Shown here in pieces: positions 50,419 to 59,295 of a stretch of 64,000 nucleotides of DNA. A program made the translations under genes and the position numbers. The notes under the pieces were generated by a model. It ran no database searches. It was not told the DNA's origin and saw only the letters and a list, made by a program, of their open reading frames with translations. The first letter of the stretch is position 1; each line of letters begins with the position of its first letter. The stretch comes from Arabiibacter massiliensis (GTDB lineage: Bacteria > Actinomycetota > Coriobacteriia > Coriobacteriales > Eggerthellaceae). The stretch covers positions 1,116,001 through 1,180,000 of the forward strand of contig NZ_LT827021.1 in assembly GCF_900169505.1 (NCBI RefSeq), given 5' to 3'.

Positions 50419-51900
50419 TCACAAGCGGTCCACGTCCTCGCCCTCGGCATGCACCTGCACGACGTAGAGGGCGTTCGTGGCCACGGCCTCGTCCTCGCCG
50501 CGCGCGATGCCGGGCTCCACGGGGCTCGTGGAGCGATCGCCCACCGTGAGCACGGCCACGTCGCCGGGCTTCACCAGCCCGCGGCGCACGACGGCCTCCC
50601 GCGCGTCGTCGATGATGTGGCGCATGTCGCCCTGCACGTCGCCCAGCATGGGGGTGACGCCCCAGCTCAGCTGCAGCTGGCGCATGACGCGCGCGTTCGG
50701 CGTGACGGCGAAGACGGGCACGCGCGGGCGCAGGTTGGACATGAGGCGCGCCGTCCGCCCCGACATCGTGGGCGCCACGATGCAGGCGGCCTCCAGCGTC
50801 TCGGCCGTCTGCACGGCGGCCATCCCCACGGCCAGCGACACCCGGGCGTGCACGCGGCTGCGGTCGGGCGCAGCCTCGTCGTAGAGGTAGGGCTCGCTCG
50901 CCTCGGCCACGCGCGCCATCACGCGCACGGCTTCGACGGGATACGCGCCCATCGCCGTCTCGCCCGACAGCATGACCGCGTCGGTGCCGTCGTACACGGC
51001 GTTGGCCACATCGCCCACCTCGGCGCGCGTGGGGCGCGGGTTGCGCACCATCGATTCGAGCATCTGCGTGGCCGTGATCACCGGCTTCGAGGCGCGCTTG
51101 CACGCGCGGATGATCTCCTTCTGGATGTGCGGCACGAGGTAGGGGGCCACCTCAACGCCCAGGTCGCCGCGCGCCACCATGATGCCGTCGGACGCCTCGA
51201 GGATGGCGTCGAAGTCCTCCACGGCCTCCGAGCATTCGATCTTGGCGACGAGCATGATGCCCGCCCCGCCGTTCTCGTCCAAGAAACGCCTGATGGCGCG
51301 CACTCCTTCGGCATCACGCACGAACGAGGCGGCCACGAAGTCCACCTTCTGCCCGATGCCGAACAGGAGGTCGGCGCGATCCTGCTCGGTCATCACGGGC
51401 AGCGGCACCGCGGTGCCGGGCAGGTTCACCGACTTGCGCTCACCCAGCTCGCCCGCGTTCATCATGGTGCAGCGGATGTCGGCGCCGTCCACGCCCTCCA
51501 CGCGCAGCTCGATGAGGCCGTCGTCCACGAGGATGGACGTGCCGGGCGAAACCGCGCGCGAGAGCCCCGCGCACGACTGCGAGACGAGGCGCGCCGTGCC
51601 CTCCACGTCGCGCTCGACGAGCACGAGCTCGGCACCCTCCTCGAGGCGCACCGGGGCGCCGCCGGCCAGGGGGCCCGTGCGGATCTCCGGCCCGCGCGTG
51701 TCCAGCAGGATGGCGCACGGCAGATCCAGGCGCTCCCGCACCCGCCGCAGCCGCTCCATCCGCGCGCGGTGCTCGTCGTGCGTGCCATGCGAGAAGTTGA
51801 GGCGCGCCACGTCCATGCCGGCCCCGATCAGCGCCTCGAGCGCCTCCTCGTCGTCGACCGCAGGACCCAGCGTGCACACGATCTTCGTCCTTCGGGCCAT
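50419..51900 (-). CDS. pyk: Pyruvate kinase
   Basis: The 493-residue glycolytic enzyme makes pyruvate and ATP from phosphoenolpyruvate. It has RRTKIVCTLGPAVDD, MDVARLNFSHGTHDEH, ILLDTRGPEIRTG, LVAKIECSEAVEDFDAI (the catalytic Lys; the usual Asn-x-Glu-Gly reads Cys-Ser-Glu-Ala here), MVARGDLGVEV, and the signature KPVITATQMLESM. The C-terminal domain is complete. It is followed upstream by an aldolase gene. Confidence 0.95.
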   Translation of the reverse strand: MARRTKIVCTLGPAVDDEEALEALIGAGMDVARLNFSHGTHDEHRARMERLRRVRERLDLPCAILLDTRGPEIRTGPLAGGAPVRLEEGAELVLVERDVEGTARLVSQSCAGLSRAVSPGTSILVDDGLIELRVEGVDGADIRCTMMNAGELGERKSVNLPGTAVPLPVMTEQDRADLLFGIGQKVDFVAASFVRDAEGVRAIRRFLDENGGAGIMLVAKIECSEAVEDFDAILEASDGIMVARGDLGVEVAPYLVPHIQKEIIRACKRASKPVITATQMLESMVRNPRPTRAEVGDVANAVYDGTDAVMLSGETAMGAYPVEAVRVMARVAEASEPYLYDEAAPDRSRVHARVSLAVGMAAVQTAETLEAACIVAPTMSGRTARLMSNLRPRVPVFAVTPNARVMRQLQLSWGVTPMLGDVQGDMRHIIDDAREAVVRRGLVKPGDVAVLTVGDRSTSPVEPGIARGEDEAVATNALYVVQVHAEGEDVDRL

Positions 51901-51930
51901 AGGCCCCCCTTCCCCGTCTTTTGCCGGGCC

Positions 51931-52836
51931 TTACGCCAGAAACGATTCGTTCACGGGCAGCCGGTAGGCCTCGGCGATGCCGCGCAGCCCCTCGTCGGGG
52001 ATCATGTTGGGAAGCTCGCCGTCGCCGCCGTTCATCGCGCGCGCCGTCGCGTAGACGGACGCGGCCTTCGCGATGGCTTGCATGAGGCCGAAGGCGGCGT
52101 CGAAGGTGTGGCCGGGGCAGAACGCGCCGTGATGCGCCCACACGCACGCGTCGAACCCGCGCATCGCGTCTGCCGTGGCGCGCGCGATCTCGGGGCCGCC
52201 CGGCACGATCCAGGGCACGACGCCCAGCCCGCGCGGGAACGCGACCATACCCTCGGAGAGCACCTTCCACAGCGTGCGCGTGAACGTGCGCGAATCGAGC
52301 GGCAGCACGCTCGTGAGCGCCACGACGTCGGCGGGATGCGCGTGGTAGAGCACGCGATCGGCGCCGCCGGTGACCTCCTTGCGCACGGAATGGACGGCCG
52401 CGTGGCTCGCGAACTCGCTCGTGGGCACCGCGCCGTCCTTGAAGCCCCACACGATGCGCCACGCGTCGCCCGCCGGGCTCACCTCCACGATGCCGGCCGC
52501 GGCGTCCGGGTCGAGCGGCACGGCGCGCAGGTGGGCGCCGGCGGCCGTGACCATGAAGAACTCGCCGCGCAGGTTGTCGGCCTGCGCGCCCAGCGGCACC
52601 CAGGAGCTCGGGTTGTCGTAGAAGAACGAGCGGCACGACGCCACGTCCTCGGGCTTCAGGCGGTACGACAGGTTGCCGCCGTTGCCCTCGTGCCAGCCCT
52701 GCGCGTAGCCGTCGGCGCACAAGCGCACGAACGCCTTCGCGAACGCCTGCTGCTCCACCGCCACGCCCGACACGGCGCCCTTCGCAACCGACACGCCCTT
52801 GTCCAGCATCTCCTGTGCGTTATCGAGAAATCCCAT
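51931..52836 (-). CDS. rhaD: Class II aldolase, rhamnulose-1-phosphate aldolase-like
   Basis: The 301-residue protein resembles RhaD: GWHEGNGGNLSYRL near residue 48, SWVPLGAQADNLRGEFFMVTAAG near 83, HAHPADVVALTS near 165 with zinc-binding His residues, and CVWAHHGAFCPG near 235. An N-terminal amphipathic stretch (NAQEMLDKGVSVAKGAVSGVAVEQQ) is extra. No other rhamnose genes are nearby, so the natural substrate may be another ketose phosphate. ATG 52836 gives the normal start. Confidence 0.85.
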   Translation of the reverse strand: MGFLDNAQEMLDKGVSVAKGAVSGVAVEQQAFAKAFVRLCADGYAQGWHEGNGGNLSYRLKPEDVASCRSFFYDNPSSWVPLGAQADNLRGEFFMVTAAGAHLRAVPLDPDAAAGIVEVSPAGDAWRIVWGFKDGAVPTSEFASHAAVHSVRKEVTGGADRVLYHAHPADVVALTSVLPLDSRTFTRTLWKVLSEGMVAFPRGLGVVPWIVPGGPEIARATADAMRGFDACVWAHHGAFCPGHTFDAAFGLMQAIAKAASVYATARAMNGGDGELPNMIPDEGLRGIAEAYRLPVNESFLA

Positions 52837-53042
52837 GACGTCCTCCCGTCTGCGGCGGCCGCGCGCCGGGCCGGGCGGCCGCGCGCGCTTCGATTCACGG
52901 GACGATTGTAGCATGGGGCCCGCCCGCATCCGGCCGTCCCGACGCAAGCTCCAAAGGCGGATGCCGAAGGGAGCGCCCCGCCCTTCCGCCCCGGCGGGGC
53001 GCGTGCGTGAGAGGCGTCGGCGTTATCGGCCCCCACGTGAAA

Positions 53043-53071
53043 GCGCCCGCCCCGCGAGGCGGGACGGGCGC
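53043..53071. terminator. Hairpin downstream of the desulfoferrodoxin gene
   Basis: GCGCCCGCCCCGC pairs with GCGGGACGGGCGC, one mismatch, loop GAG. It lies in the gap between the desulfoferrodoxin and aldolase genes on the minus strand. Confidence 0.5.
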
Positions 53072-53097
53072 GTCGTGCGTCGGTTGGAGCGGAGCGC

Positions 53098-53478
53098 CTA
53101 GACCTCGGCGACCCAGAGGCCGTGGAGGTTGCAGTACTCGTACACCTTGAGCGCCTCGTCGCCCTCGGCCAGGGCGAAGTCGGCCACGGGGGCGTCCTCC
53201 GGGGTGAGCTCGCGGATCTGGTAGCCGCTCTTCGTGACCAGGCAGATGAACGTGATGTAGTGCTCCGGCGTCATGGGATGCAGCACGCTTCCCACCTCGA
53301 CGTGCACGTTCGCGCCGTCGACGCGCACCACCGGCACGTGCTTCTCGAGCGCGGCATCGGTGGTGTTGGCGGTGAGCTCGGCCATCTGCTCGCCGCAGCA
53401 CATCATGGGCACCCCGGCGTCGAACGGCTTGATGGCGACGTTGCCGCAGTGGGCGCAGCGGTAGAATTTCAGATCCAT
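53098..53478 (-). CDS. dfx: Desulfoferrodoxin (superoxide reductase, two-iron class)
   Basis: The 126-residue enzyme reduces superoxide to hydrogen peroxide in anaerobes. The N-terminal desulforedoxin-like domain has FYRCAHCGNVA and MMCCGEQM (Cys4 iron site). The neelaredoxin domain has EKHVPVV, HVEVGSVLHPM and EYCNLHGLW, which supply the His4-Cys site. All iron ligands and the lysine of EKHVP are present. Confidence 0.96.
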   Translation of the reverse strand: MDLKFYRCAHCGNVAIKPFDAGVPMMCCGEQMAELTANTTDAALEKHVPVVRVDGANVHVEVGSVLHPMTPEHYITFICLVTKSGYQIRELTPEDAPVADFALAEGDEALKVYEYCNLHGLWVAEV

Positions 53479-53535
53479 GGGAGTTCCCCCTTCATCGTTT
53501 GCGTGAATCGGTTCGTTCGGTCGTTCGCGTATATG

Positions 53536-54369
53536 TTACTCACTCTGTTGCATTTCTGGAAGGCCCTGCTGCGGCTTTTTCACGACAAGCGCATAAACGA
53601 GCACGCCCGCGCCCACCAGGATGAGCGGCACCGACAGAAGCTGCCCCATGGTGAGCCAGCCGCCCCACAGATACCCCAGCTGCACGTCGGGCTCGCGCAC
53701 GAACTCCACGAGGAAGCGGAAGCTGCCGTACATGACGAGGAACAGGCCCAGAAACGTGCCGCGCGGCCGAGGCGGCTGCTTGCGCGAGAGCAGGTAGAGC
53801 ACGGCGAAGATGACGACGCCCTCCAGAAGCGCCTCGTAGAGCTGCGAGGGATGCCGCGGCATCGTGCCCGCCGCGCCGCCGAACACCACGCCCCAGGCCG
53901 CGTCGGTGGGCGCGCCCCACAGCTCGCCGTTCACGAAATTCGCCAGGCGGCCGAACAGCAGGCCCAGAGGCGCGCCGATGCAGCCGAGGTCGGCCAGCGT
54001 GAGGTACGGGATGTTCGTGAACCTGGCCGCCACGATGCCGGCCAGAAGCGCGCCGATGAGCCCGCCGTGGAAGCTCATGCCGCCCTCGTTGAACGCGAGG
54101 ATCTTCTCGGGATGGGCCAGGTAGAAGCCGTCGCCGTAGAAGAGCACGTAGCCGAGGCGCCCGCCCACGATCACGCCGATGATGACGCAGAACATGATGG
54201 TGAGCAGCGAGTCCACGTCCACGCGCACGCGCCAGCGGCGGGCGACGCGCCAGATGACGAGGGCCGCGCACACGAAGCCGAGCACGTAGGCGATGCCGTA
54301 CCACCGCACGGCGAAGGGCCCCGCCGAGAACGCGACGGGATCGAGGGACTGGTAGATGTCGTTGAGCAT
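53536..54369 (-). CDS. lgt: Prolipoprotein diacylglyceryl transferase
   Basis: The 277-residue membrane enzyme transfers diacylglycerol to the lipobox cysteine of lipoproteins. It has the signature GRLANFVNGELWG near residue 140, the EGGMSFHGGLIGAL segment near 92 with the catalytic His region, and RHPSQLYEALLEG near 175. About seven spans are present. It would process the solute-binding lipoproteins encoded at 37051 and 48536. Confidence 0.95.
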   Translation of the reverse strand: MLNDIYQSLDPVAFSAGPFAVRWYGIAYVLGFVCAALVIWRVARRWRVRVDVDSLLTIMFCVIIGVIVGGRLGYVLFYGDGFYLAHPEKILAFNEGGMSFHGGLIGALLAGIVAARFTNIPYLTLADLGCIGAPLGLLFGRLANFVNGELWGAPTDAAWGVVFGGAAGTMPRHPSQLYEALLEGVVIFAVLYLLSRKQPPRPRGTFLGLFLVMYGSFRFLVEFVREPDVQLGYLWGGWLTMGQLLSVPLILVGAGVLVYALVVKKPQQGLPEMQQSE

Positions 54370-54384
54370 GTCGTTCCTTCGCGA

Positions 54385-54422
54385 GAAAAAACGGCTCCGC
54401 CGGCAAGAACAGCGGCGGAACC
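54385..54422 (-). terminator. Intrinsic terminator after the zinc-ribbon gene
   Basis: On the minus strand GGTTCCGCCG pairs with CGGCGGAGCC (one mismatch) and is followed by GTTTTTTCTCG. It starts 2 bases after the stop codon of the gene at 54424. Confidence 0.75.
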
Positions 54423-54423
54423 C

Positions 54424-54642
54424 CTAGTCCGAACCCATTCCCGCACCCACCTCGATGGCGGCGAAGCGGACCTCGTCGCGCAGCTTCTGCGGGATATGCT
54501 GCATGCTGGACACGGTTGCGCCGCATCGGGGGCAGCGCAGCGTGAACATGGCGAGGTCGGCGCTCACCACGAGCATGGAGTCGTAGCGGCACACGTCGAG
54601 GCCGTTCTCGCCGCATGCGGGGCACGTCACGCCATAACTCAT
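54424..54642 (-). CDS. Small zinc-ribbon protein
   Basis: The 72-residue protein has two Cys pairs, TCPACGENG near residue 7 and RCPRCGATV near 36, forming a probable zinc ribbon. A basic/acidic helical end follows (QKLRDEVRFAAIEVG). It resembles CpXC-type small domains, but the first motif differs. No function is assigned. It stands alone with its own terminator. Confidence 0.72.
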   Translation of the reverse strand: MSYGVTCPACGENGLDVCRYDSMLVVSADLAMFTLRCPRCGATVSSMQHIPQKLRDEVRFAAIEVGAGMGSD

Positions 54643-54757
54643 CGTCTCACGCTCCTTCGCTCGCCGGCTCGCTTCCTTTCCCCCATTGTAGCAGAACCCA
54701 CCGCACGCGCTCCCGCGAATGCGGGCGGCGGGTGAGACGGGACGTCACGTCCAGCGC

Positions 54758-54786
54758 AGAGCGGCCGCCCGGGGGCGGCCGCTCTT
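54758..54786 (-). terminator. Hairpin after the Cys-rich protein gene
   Basis: AGAGCGGCCGCCC pairs with GGGCGGCCGCTCT around two bases. It lies 2 bases from the stop codon of the minus-strand gene at 54788. Confidence 0.55.
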
Positions 54787-54787
54787 C

Positions 54788-55081
54788 TTACAGCAAAAAC
54801 CGGTTCGGGTTGCCTTGACGCGCCGGGCCGTCGTCCTTGCGATCGGCCACATCGGGGCCGTTCTCGAGGAAGTGCTCGCAGAAGCGGCACACCTCCTTGA
54901 CCGCCGCGTCGTAGTCGCGCGCGGGATTGAGCAGGACGTTGAAGTCCTGGCACACCACGTGCGTGTCGCGCACGCAGGCCGCGAACCGGCAGTCGGCAGG
55001 GCACGGCTCGCCGGGTACGTTGTGCGGGCAGCGCGACCTCATCTCCTCGTCGCAGCCGCGGCGCTCCCAACACTGCGCCAT
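54788..55081 (-). CDS. Small cysteine-rich protein
   Basis: The 97-residue protein has nine or more cysteines: CWERRGCDEEMRSRCPHN, GEPCPADCRFAACVR, HVVCQDF and EVCRFCEHFL. The pattern suggests a metal- or Fe-S-binding domain. It is 11 bases downstream of the NifU-domain gene and probably co-transcribed, which supports a link to Fe-S proteins. I do not recognise the family by name. Confidence 0.75.
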   Translation of the reverse strand: MAQCWERRGCDEEMRSRCPHNVPGEPCPADCRFAACVRDTHVVCQDFNVLLNPARDYDAAVKEVCRFCEHFLENGPDVADRKDDGPARQGNPNRFLL

Positions 55082-55092
55082 ATCGCCGCCTC

Positions 55093-55326
55093 CTACAGGT
55101 CCGCGGGGACGACCTTCGTCACGCCGGGCACGCGCTCCTTGAGGATGCGCTCGACGCCGTTGGCCAGCGTCATCTGCGACATCGGGCAGCCCTTGCAGGC
55201 GCCCTGCAGCTCCACGGACACCACGCCGTCCGCGTCCACGTCCACGAGGCGCACGTCGCCGCCGTCGGCCTGCAGGCTCGGGCGGATGAGCTCGAGCACG
55301 GCCGCCACGTCGTTCTTCTCCACCAT
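55093..55326 (-). CDS. NifU C-terminal domain protein (Fe-S scaffold/carrier)
   Basis: The 77-residue protein is one NifU-like domain: VLELIRPSLQADGGDVRLVDVD, GACKGCPMSQMTLANGVERILKERVPG. The CKGC pair binds a cluster between subunits. Such stand-alone domains assemble or carry Fe-S clusters, needed here for many radical SAM and hydratase enzymes. Confidence 0.94.
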   Translation of the reverse strand: MVEKNDVAAVLELIRPSLQADGGDVRLVDVDADGVVSVELQGACKGCPMSQMTLANGVERILKERVPGVTKVVPADL

Positions 55327-55435
55327 AGTATCTTCCCTTCTCCGAAATGGTTGTTTTCAGGTGCCGATTCTACCACAGGGCGCGCGCCGCGTTCGCAGCG
55401 CCCGCGAAAAGCGGACAGAATGCGGTTGCGGCGCG

Positions 55436-56926
55436 CTACGCCGTGGGCTTCCAGTCCTTGCCGAGCACGACGAGTACGTCGGTCTCGAACGTGTAGAAGC
55501 CGCTGCCCGGCACCGTGCGCCCGAACCCGAGCGCATTCACCACCGTCTGCGCGGCGCCCTCGAACTTGTCGTCGTTGTACACGATGAGCGTCTCGTCGTA
55601 GGCGGCGTACACGTCGGTGTTGCCCGTCTCGGTCACGTCGAAGCCGCGATCGCCCAGCGTGGCCGCGAGCTGGGCCGCGCCGCCCGCGATGTCCGAGCCG
55701 TTGCGCACGGTGATGGTGAAGCTGGCCGGATCGACGAGGGGCGCCTGCTCCTCGACCACGGGGTCCTCCCCCGCCTCCACGAGTTCCATCATGGCCGTCC
55801 ACGCGTCCGACGAGGCCATATAGAACGCGGTGCCGTCACGCTCCGTCTCGTACCCCGGCACGAGCGCGCCGCGCACCGCGGCCTCGTCCATGCCGCGCAG
55901 CGCGTCGGCGAGCGAGAGCGCGTCGGCGGCGCCCACGTCGGTCTTGAACGCGCCGTCGAGGCCGTCGAACAGCGCGAGGAAGCCGAGCGTGCCGTCGCCG
56001 AACAGCTTCACGGAGAGCGCCGAGAGCACGGAGCGCTGGTTGGCCGCCTGCCGCTCCAGGCCGCCCTCGAAGTTCGACGCGCGCAGGAGCGTGAGCGCGC
56101 TGCGGCCGTCGAGCTGCTGGCGGCCGGCGGGAAGGTACACGTCGCCCGCCGTCGGGTCGTCCACCTCCTCGGCGACGTCCACCTCCACGCCCCCCACCGC
56201 GTCGACGAGGCGCATCACACCCGCCGCATCGACTTTGACCAGGTGGGATACGCTCACGCCGGCGAACGAGGCCGCCGCGGACACGAGCGAGGCGTCCCCT
56301 TCGGCCGCCGCGTCGCGCAGCTGGTGGGGCTCGCCGTCCTTGAGCGCCACCTGCAGCGTCGCGGGGATCGACACGACGGTGGCCGTGCGGGCCGTGCGGT
56401 CCACCCGCACGAGCGCGAGCGCGTCGGGGCCGGGCACGCCGCCGGCGACGCCCGCCTCGTCCAGGTCGGCGGCCACGAGCGCGTAGAACGGCTCGCCCGA
56501 CTTCGCCGCGACGAGCGCGGAGGACGCGTCGGAGTCCCCGAGCGACATCTTGGCGTCGAGCGACCCGAAGAACGTGGCCGCGCCCACGATCGCGGCGGCG
56601 CAGAGCGCGACGGCCAGGCACGCGGCGGCCACGACGATACGGCGCACCCGCGCGCGGCGGCGCACCTCGTCGGTGAACTCGCGCCTGCTCACGCGCCGGG
56701 AGTACTGCGAGGAGCTCTCGCGGGTGGACGTGGAGGGCAGGATGGTGTCCACGTAGCCGCGGGCGGCGCGCTTCTGCTTGCGCGGGCTCGAGAACCCCAT
56801 GGACGCGCCGTTCATGCCCTGGTGGGAGCGGCGCGGCACGTGCGTGCCGACCGTCGCCGAGCGTAGGCGGCGGGAGGTGAGCTTCGACTGCGTCGCCGTG
56901 AAGCCCTTCTTGCGGTGGTTCGGCAT
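55436..56926 (-). CDS. LytR-CpsA-Psr family protein with LytR_C domain
   Basis: The 496-residue protein has a basic N-terminal cytoplasmic part (about 1-92), one membrane span near 95-115, and an LCP domain (about 130-340). The LCP domain has YALVAADLDEAG, ALVRVDRTARTATVVSIPATLQVAL and AVGGVEVDVAEEV. A C-terminal LytR_C domain follows (TITVRNGSDIAGGAAQLAATLGDRGF). LCP enzymes attach polymers to peptidoglycan. The usual first Arg-Asp pair of the catalytic site is partly altered (IPATLQV instead of an IPRD form), so activity is uncertain. Confidence 0.85.
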   Translation of the reverse strand: MPNHRKKGFTATQSKLTSRRLRSATVGTHVPRRSHQGMNGASMGFSSPRKQKRAARGYVDTILPSTSTRESSSQYSRRVSRREFTDEVRRRARVRRIVVAAACLAVALCAAAIVGAATFFGSLDAKMSLGDSDASSALVAAKSGEPFYALVAADLDEAGVAGGVPGPDALALVRVDRTARTATVVSIPATLQVALKDGEPHQLRDAAAEGDASLVSAAASFAGVSVSHLVKVDAAGVMRLVDAVGGVEVDVAEEVDDPTAGDVYLPAGRQQLDGRSALTLLRASNFEGGLERQAANQRSVLSALSVKLFGDGTLGFLALFDGLDGAFKTDVGAADALSLADALRGMDEAAVRGALVPGYETERDGTAFYMASSDAWTAMMELVEAGEDPVVEEQAPLVDPASFTITVRNGSDIAGGAAQLAATLGDRGFDVTETGNTDVYAAYDETLIVYNDDKFEGAAQTVVNALGFGRTVPGSGFYTFETDVLVVLGKDWKPTA

Positions 56927-56937
56927 GCGAACGTCCC

Positions 56938-58224
56938 TCAGCGGCCCGACGGCTCGCCGACCGTCGTGCGCACGACGTCGGCGCCGAGCGAGGCCAGCTT
57001 GCCCACGTAGTCCTCGTAGCCGCGGTCGATGTGCCCGATGTTGTGCACGCGCGTCTCCCCCTCGGCCCCGATGCCCGCGAGCACGAGGGCCGCGCCGGCG
57101 CGCAGGTCGGTGGAGGACACGTCGGCGCCCTGCAGCACGTCCACGCCGCGCACGAGGGCGTGGTGGTCCTCGATGGCGATGTCGGCGCCCATGCGCATGA
57201 GCTCGCTGGCGAACATGAAGCGGTTCTCGAACACGTTCTCCGTGATGACCGACATGCCGTCGGCACGCGCCGCGAGCAGCATGAACTGGGCCTGCAGATC
57301 CGTGGGGAAGCCAGGGTGCGGCAGCGTCTGGATGTCGATGGGCTCGAGCGGGCGCGTGCGCGAGACGGTGACCCAGTCCTCGCCCGTCTGAACGTCGCAG
57401 CCCATGGACGAGAGCTTCATGAGGGCCACGCGCAGATACGACGGGTCGATGCCGCGCACGGTGACCGGCCCGCCCGTGAGCGCGCCGCCGGCCAAAAACG
57501 TGCCCGCCTCGATGCGGTCGCCCACCGTGGTGTGCTCGCAGGGATGCATCTCGTCTAAGGCGACGCCCTCCACCTCGATGATGGCCGAGCCGGCGCCCTC
57601 CACGCGCGCGCCCATGGCGACGAGCATGTTGGCGAGGTCGACGATCTCGGGCTCGCGCGCGGCGTTCTCGATGACCGTCGTCCCCTCGGCCACGACGGCG
57701 GCCATGAGCAGGTTCTCCGTGGCGCCGACGCTCGGGAAGTCGAGTACGACGTGCGCGCCGCGCAGACCCTCAGGCGTCTCCGCCTCCAGGAAGCCGTGGT
57801 CCATGGCGAACGTGACGCCGATGGCCTCGAGCCCCACGAGGTGCATGTCGATCTTGCGGGCGCCGATCTGGCAGCCGCCCGGCATGGCGACGCGGGCGCG
57901 CCCGAAGCGCCCGATGAGCGGGCCGAGCACCGAGATGCTCGCGCGCATCTTGGACACGAGCTCGTAGGGCGTCTCGTGCTCCTCCACCGCGCCGGTGTCC
58001 ACGACGAGGGTGTGCCCGTCGCGCTCCACCGTGGCGCCGAGGCAGCGCAGCACTTCCGACATGATCTCGATGTCCGAGATGAGCGGGACGTTGCGGATGA
58101 GCGTGCGCCCCCGGCCGAGCAGCGCGGCCGCGATGAGCTTGAGGGCGGAGTTCTTCGCGCCCGACACGGACACCTCTCCGGCCAGCGTGTTGGTGCCCTG
58201 CACGATGATGATCTCTTCAGCCAT
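56938..58224 (-). CDS. murA: UDP-N-acetylglucosamine 1-carboxyvinyltransferase
   Basis: The 428-residue enzyme starts peptidoglycan precursor synthesis. It has the N-terminal VSGAKNSALKLIAAALL (Lys-Asn substrate site) and KMRASISVLGPLIGRFGRARVAMPGGCQIGARKIDMHL, in which GGC carries the catalytic, fosfomycin-reactive cysteine near 117. It also has LPHPGFPTDLQAQFM and ENVFENRFMFASEL. ATG 58224 gives the standard length. It is 11 bases upstream of the LCP gene, so the two wall genes are co-transcribed. Confidence 0.96.
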   Translation of the reverse strand: MAEEIIIVQGTNTLAGEVSVSGAKNSALKLIAAALLGRGRTLIRNVPLISDIEIMSEVLRCLGATVERDGHTLVVDTGAVEEHETPYELVSKMRASISVLGPLIGRFGRARVAMPGGCQIGARKIDMHLVGLEAIGVTFAMDHGFLEAETPEGLRGAHVVLDFPSVGATENLLMAAVVAEGTTVIENAAREPEIVDLANMLVAMGARVEGAGSAIIEVEGVALDEMHPCEHTTVGDRIEAGTFLAGGALTGGPVTVRGIDPSYLRVALMKLSSMGCDVQTGEDWVTVSRTRPLEPIDIQTLPHPGFPTDLQAQFMLLAARADGMSVITENVFENRFMFASELMRMGADIAIEDHHALVRGVDVLQGADVSSTDLRAGAALVLAGIGAEGETRVHNIGHIDRGYEDYVGKLASLGADVVRTTVGEPSGR

Positions 58225-58317
58225 GAAAACCCCTCCGGGCCCGGACGCGGGCCTGTCCTCGCCTATGAAACACGCGTAGCGGCGCGTGCGGTTCGTCGTC
58301 GGTCCATTATAGAAAGC

Positions 58318-58342
58318 GAAGGCCCGCGCAAGGCGGGCCTTC
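58318..58342 (-). terminator. Intrinsic terminator after tsf
   Basis: GAAGGCCCGC-CTTGC-GCGGGCCTTC on the minus strand is followed by GCTTTCT. It ends the rpsB-tsf transcript. TATAAT directly beyond it (58307-58312) may be the -10 box for murA. Confidence 0.7.
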
Positions 58343-58373
58343 ACAACGAAAGCAGAACGGCTGGCGGGACGGA

Positions 58374-59234
58374 CTACTCGCCCAGCACGAAGCGCTTGAA
58401 GTCGACGATCTTGATCTCGCCGCCGAGGCTCTTCGCCGTCTCGGCGGTGTAGTCGGCCACGGTCTGGTCGGGGTTCTTCACGTAAGCCTGCTCGGTGAGC
58501 ACGTTCTCCTTGAAGAACTTCTCCAGGCGGCCGACGGCCATCTTCTCCTGGATGGCCTCGGGCTTGCCGGACTCGGCGGCCTGCGCCATGTAGATGGACT
58601 TCTCGTGCTCCACCACGGCCGGGTCGACGGACTCGCGGGTCGCGGACACCGGCGAGGCGGCGGCCACCTGCATGGCCACGTCGCGGCCGAAGGCCTTGAA
58701 CTCGGCGGACGCGGGGTCGATGCCCTGCACGTCGAACTGCACGAGCACGCCGATCTTGCCGCCGCCGTGGATGTAGGACGACACGGCACCGCCCTCCGCC
58801 ACCGCGAAGCGGGACAGCTGGATGTTCTCGCCGAGCGTGTGGATGGCGTCGGTCACGACGGCCTCCACGGTCTCGCCCTCGGCGTCGGCGGCCTTGAGGG
58901 CCTCGAGGTCGGCGGGCTTGGCGGCGAGCGCGGCCTTGGCGATCTTCTCGGCGTAGGCCTTGAACTTGTCGTTCATGCCCACGAAGTCGGTCTCGCAGTT
59001 CAGCTCCACGACGGCGCCGCTGGCGGCGTCGTCGGAGACGATGGCCATGACGGTGCCCTCGTTGGTGGCGCGGCCGGCCTTCTTGGCGACGGCGGCCAGG
59101 CCGCGGGTGCGCAGGACGTCGACGGCCTTCTCGAGATCGGCCTCGGCCTCGACGAGCGCCTTCTTGCACTCCATCATGCCGGCGCCGGTCATCTCGCGGA
59201 GCTCTTTGACCAGGGAAGCGGTGATCTCAGCCAC
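58374..59234 (-). CDS. tsf: Translation elongation factor Ts
   Basis: The 286-residue factor exchanges GDP on EF-Tu. It has the start ITASLVKELREMTGAGMMECKKALVEAEADLEKAVDVLR, TDFVGMNDKFKAYAEKIA, and the C-terminal EQAYVKNPDQTVADYTAE module. It is directly downstream of rpsB, the near-universal arrangement. Confidence 0.97.
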   Translation of the reverse strand: MAEITASLVKELREMTGAGMMECKKALVEAEADLEKAVDVLRTRGLAAVAKKAGRATNEGTVMAIVSDDAASGAVVELNCETDFVGMNDKFKAYAEKIAKAALAAKPADLEALKAADAEGETVEAVVTDAIHTLGENIQLSRFAVAEGGAVSSYIHGGGKIGVLVQFDVQGIDPASAEFKAFGRDVAMQVAAASPVSATRESVDPAVVEHEKSIYMAQAAESGKPEAIQEKMAVGRLEKFFKENVLTEQAYVKNPDQTVADYTAETAKSLGGEIKIVDFKRFVLGE

Positions 59235-59295
59235 GGTGTTCCTTTCTCTCGGCGGGACGCGCGGTCCCGCAGCAAAAACGGTGGTGTTCGTAGGG

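Noticed and set aside
50395..50430. Possible further copy of element D (GCAAGTTGCGACGGTCACAAG)
   Set aside because: It resembles both ends of element D joined together, but it overlaps the end of pyk and has no loop or core, so chance similarity cannot be excluded.
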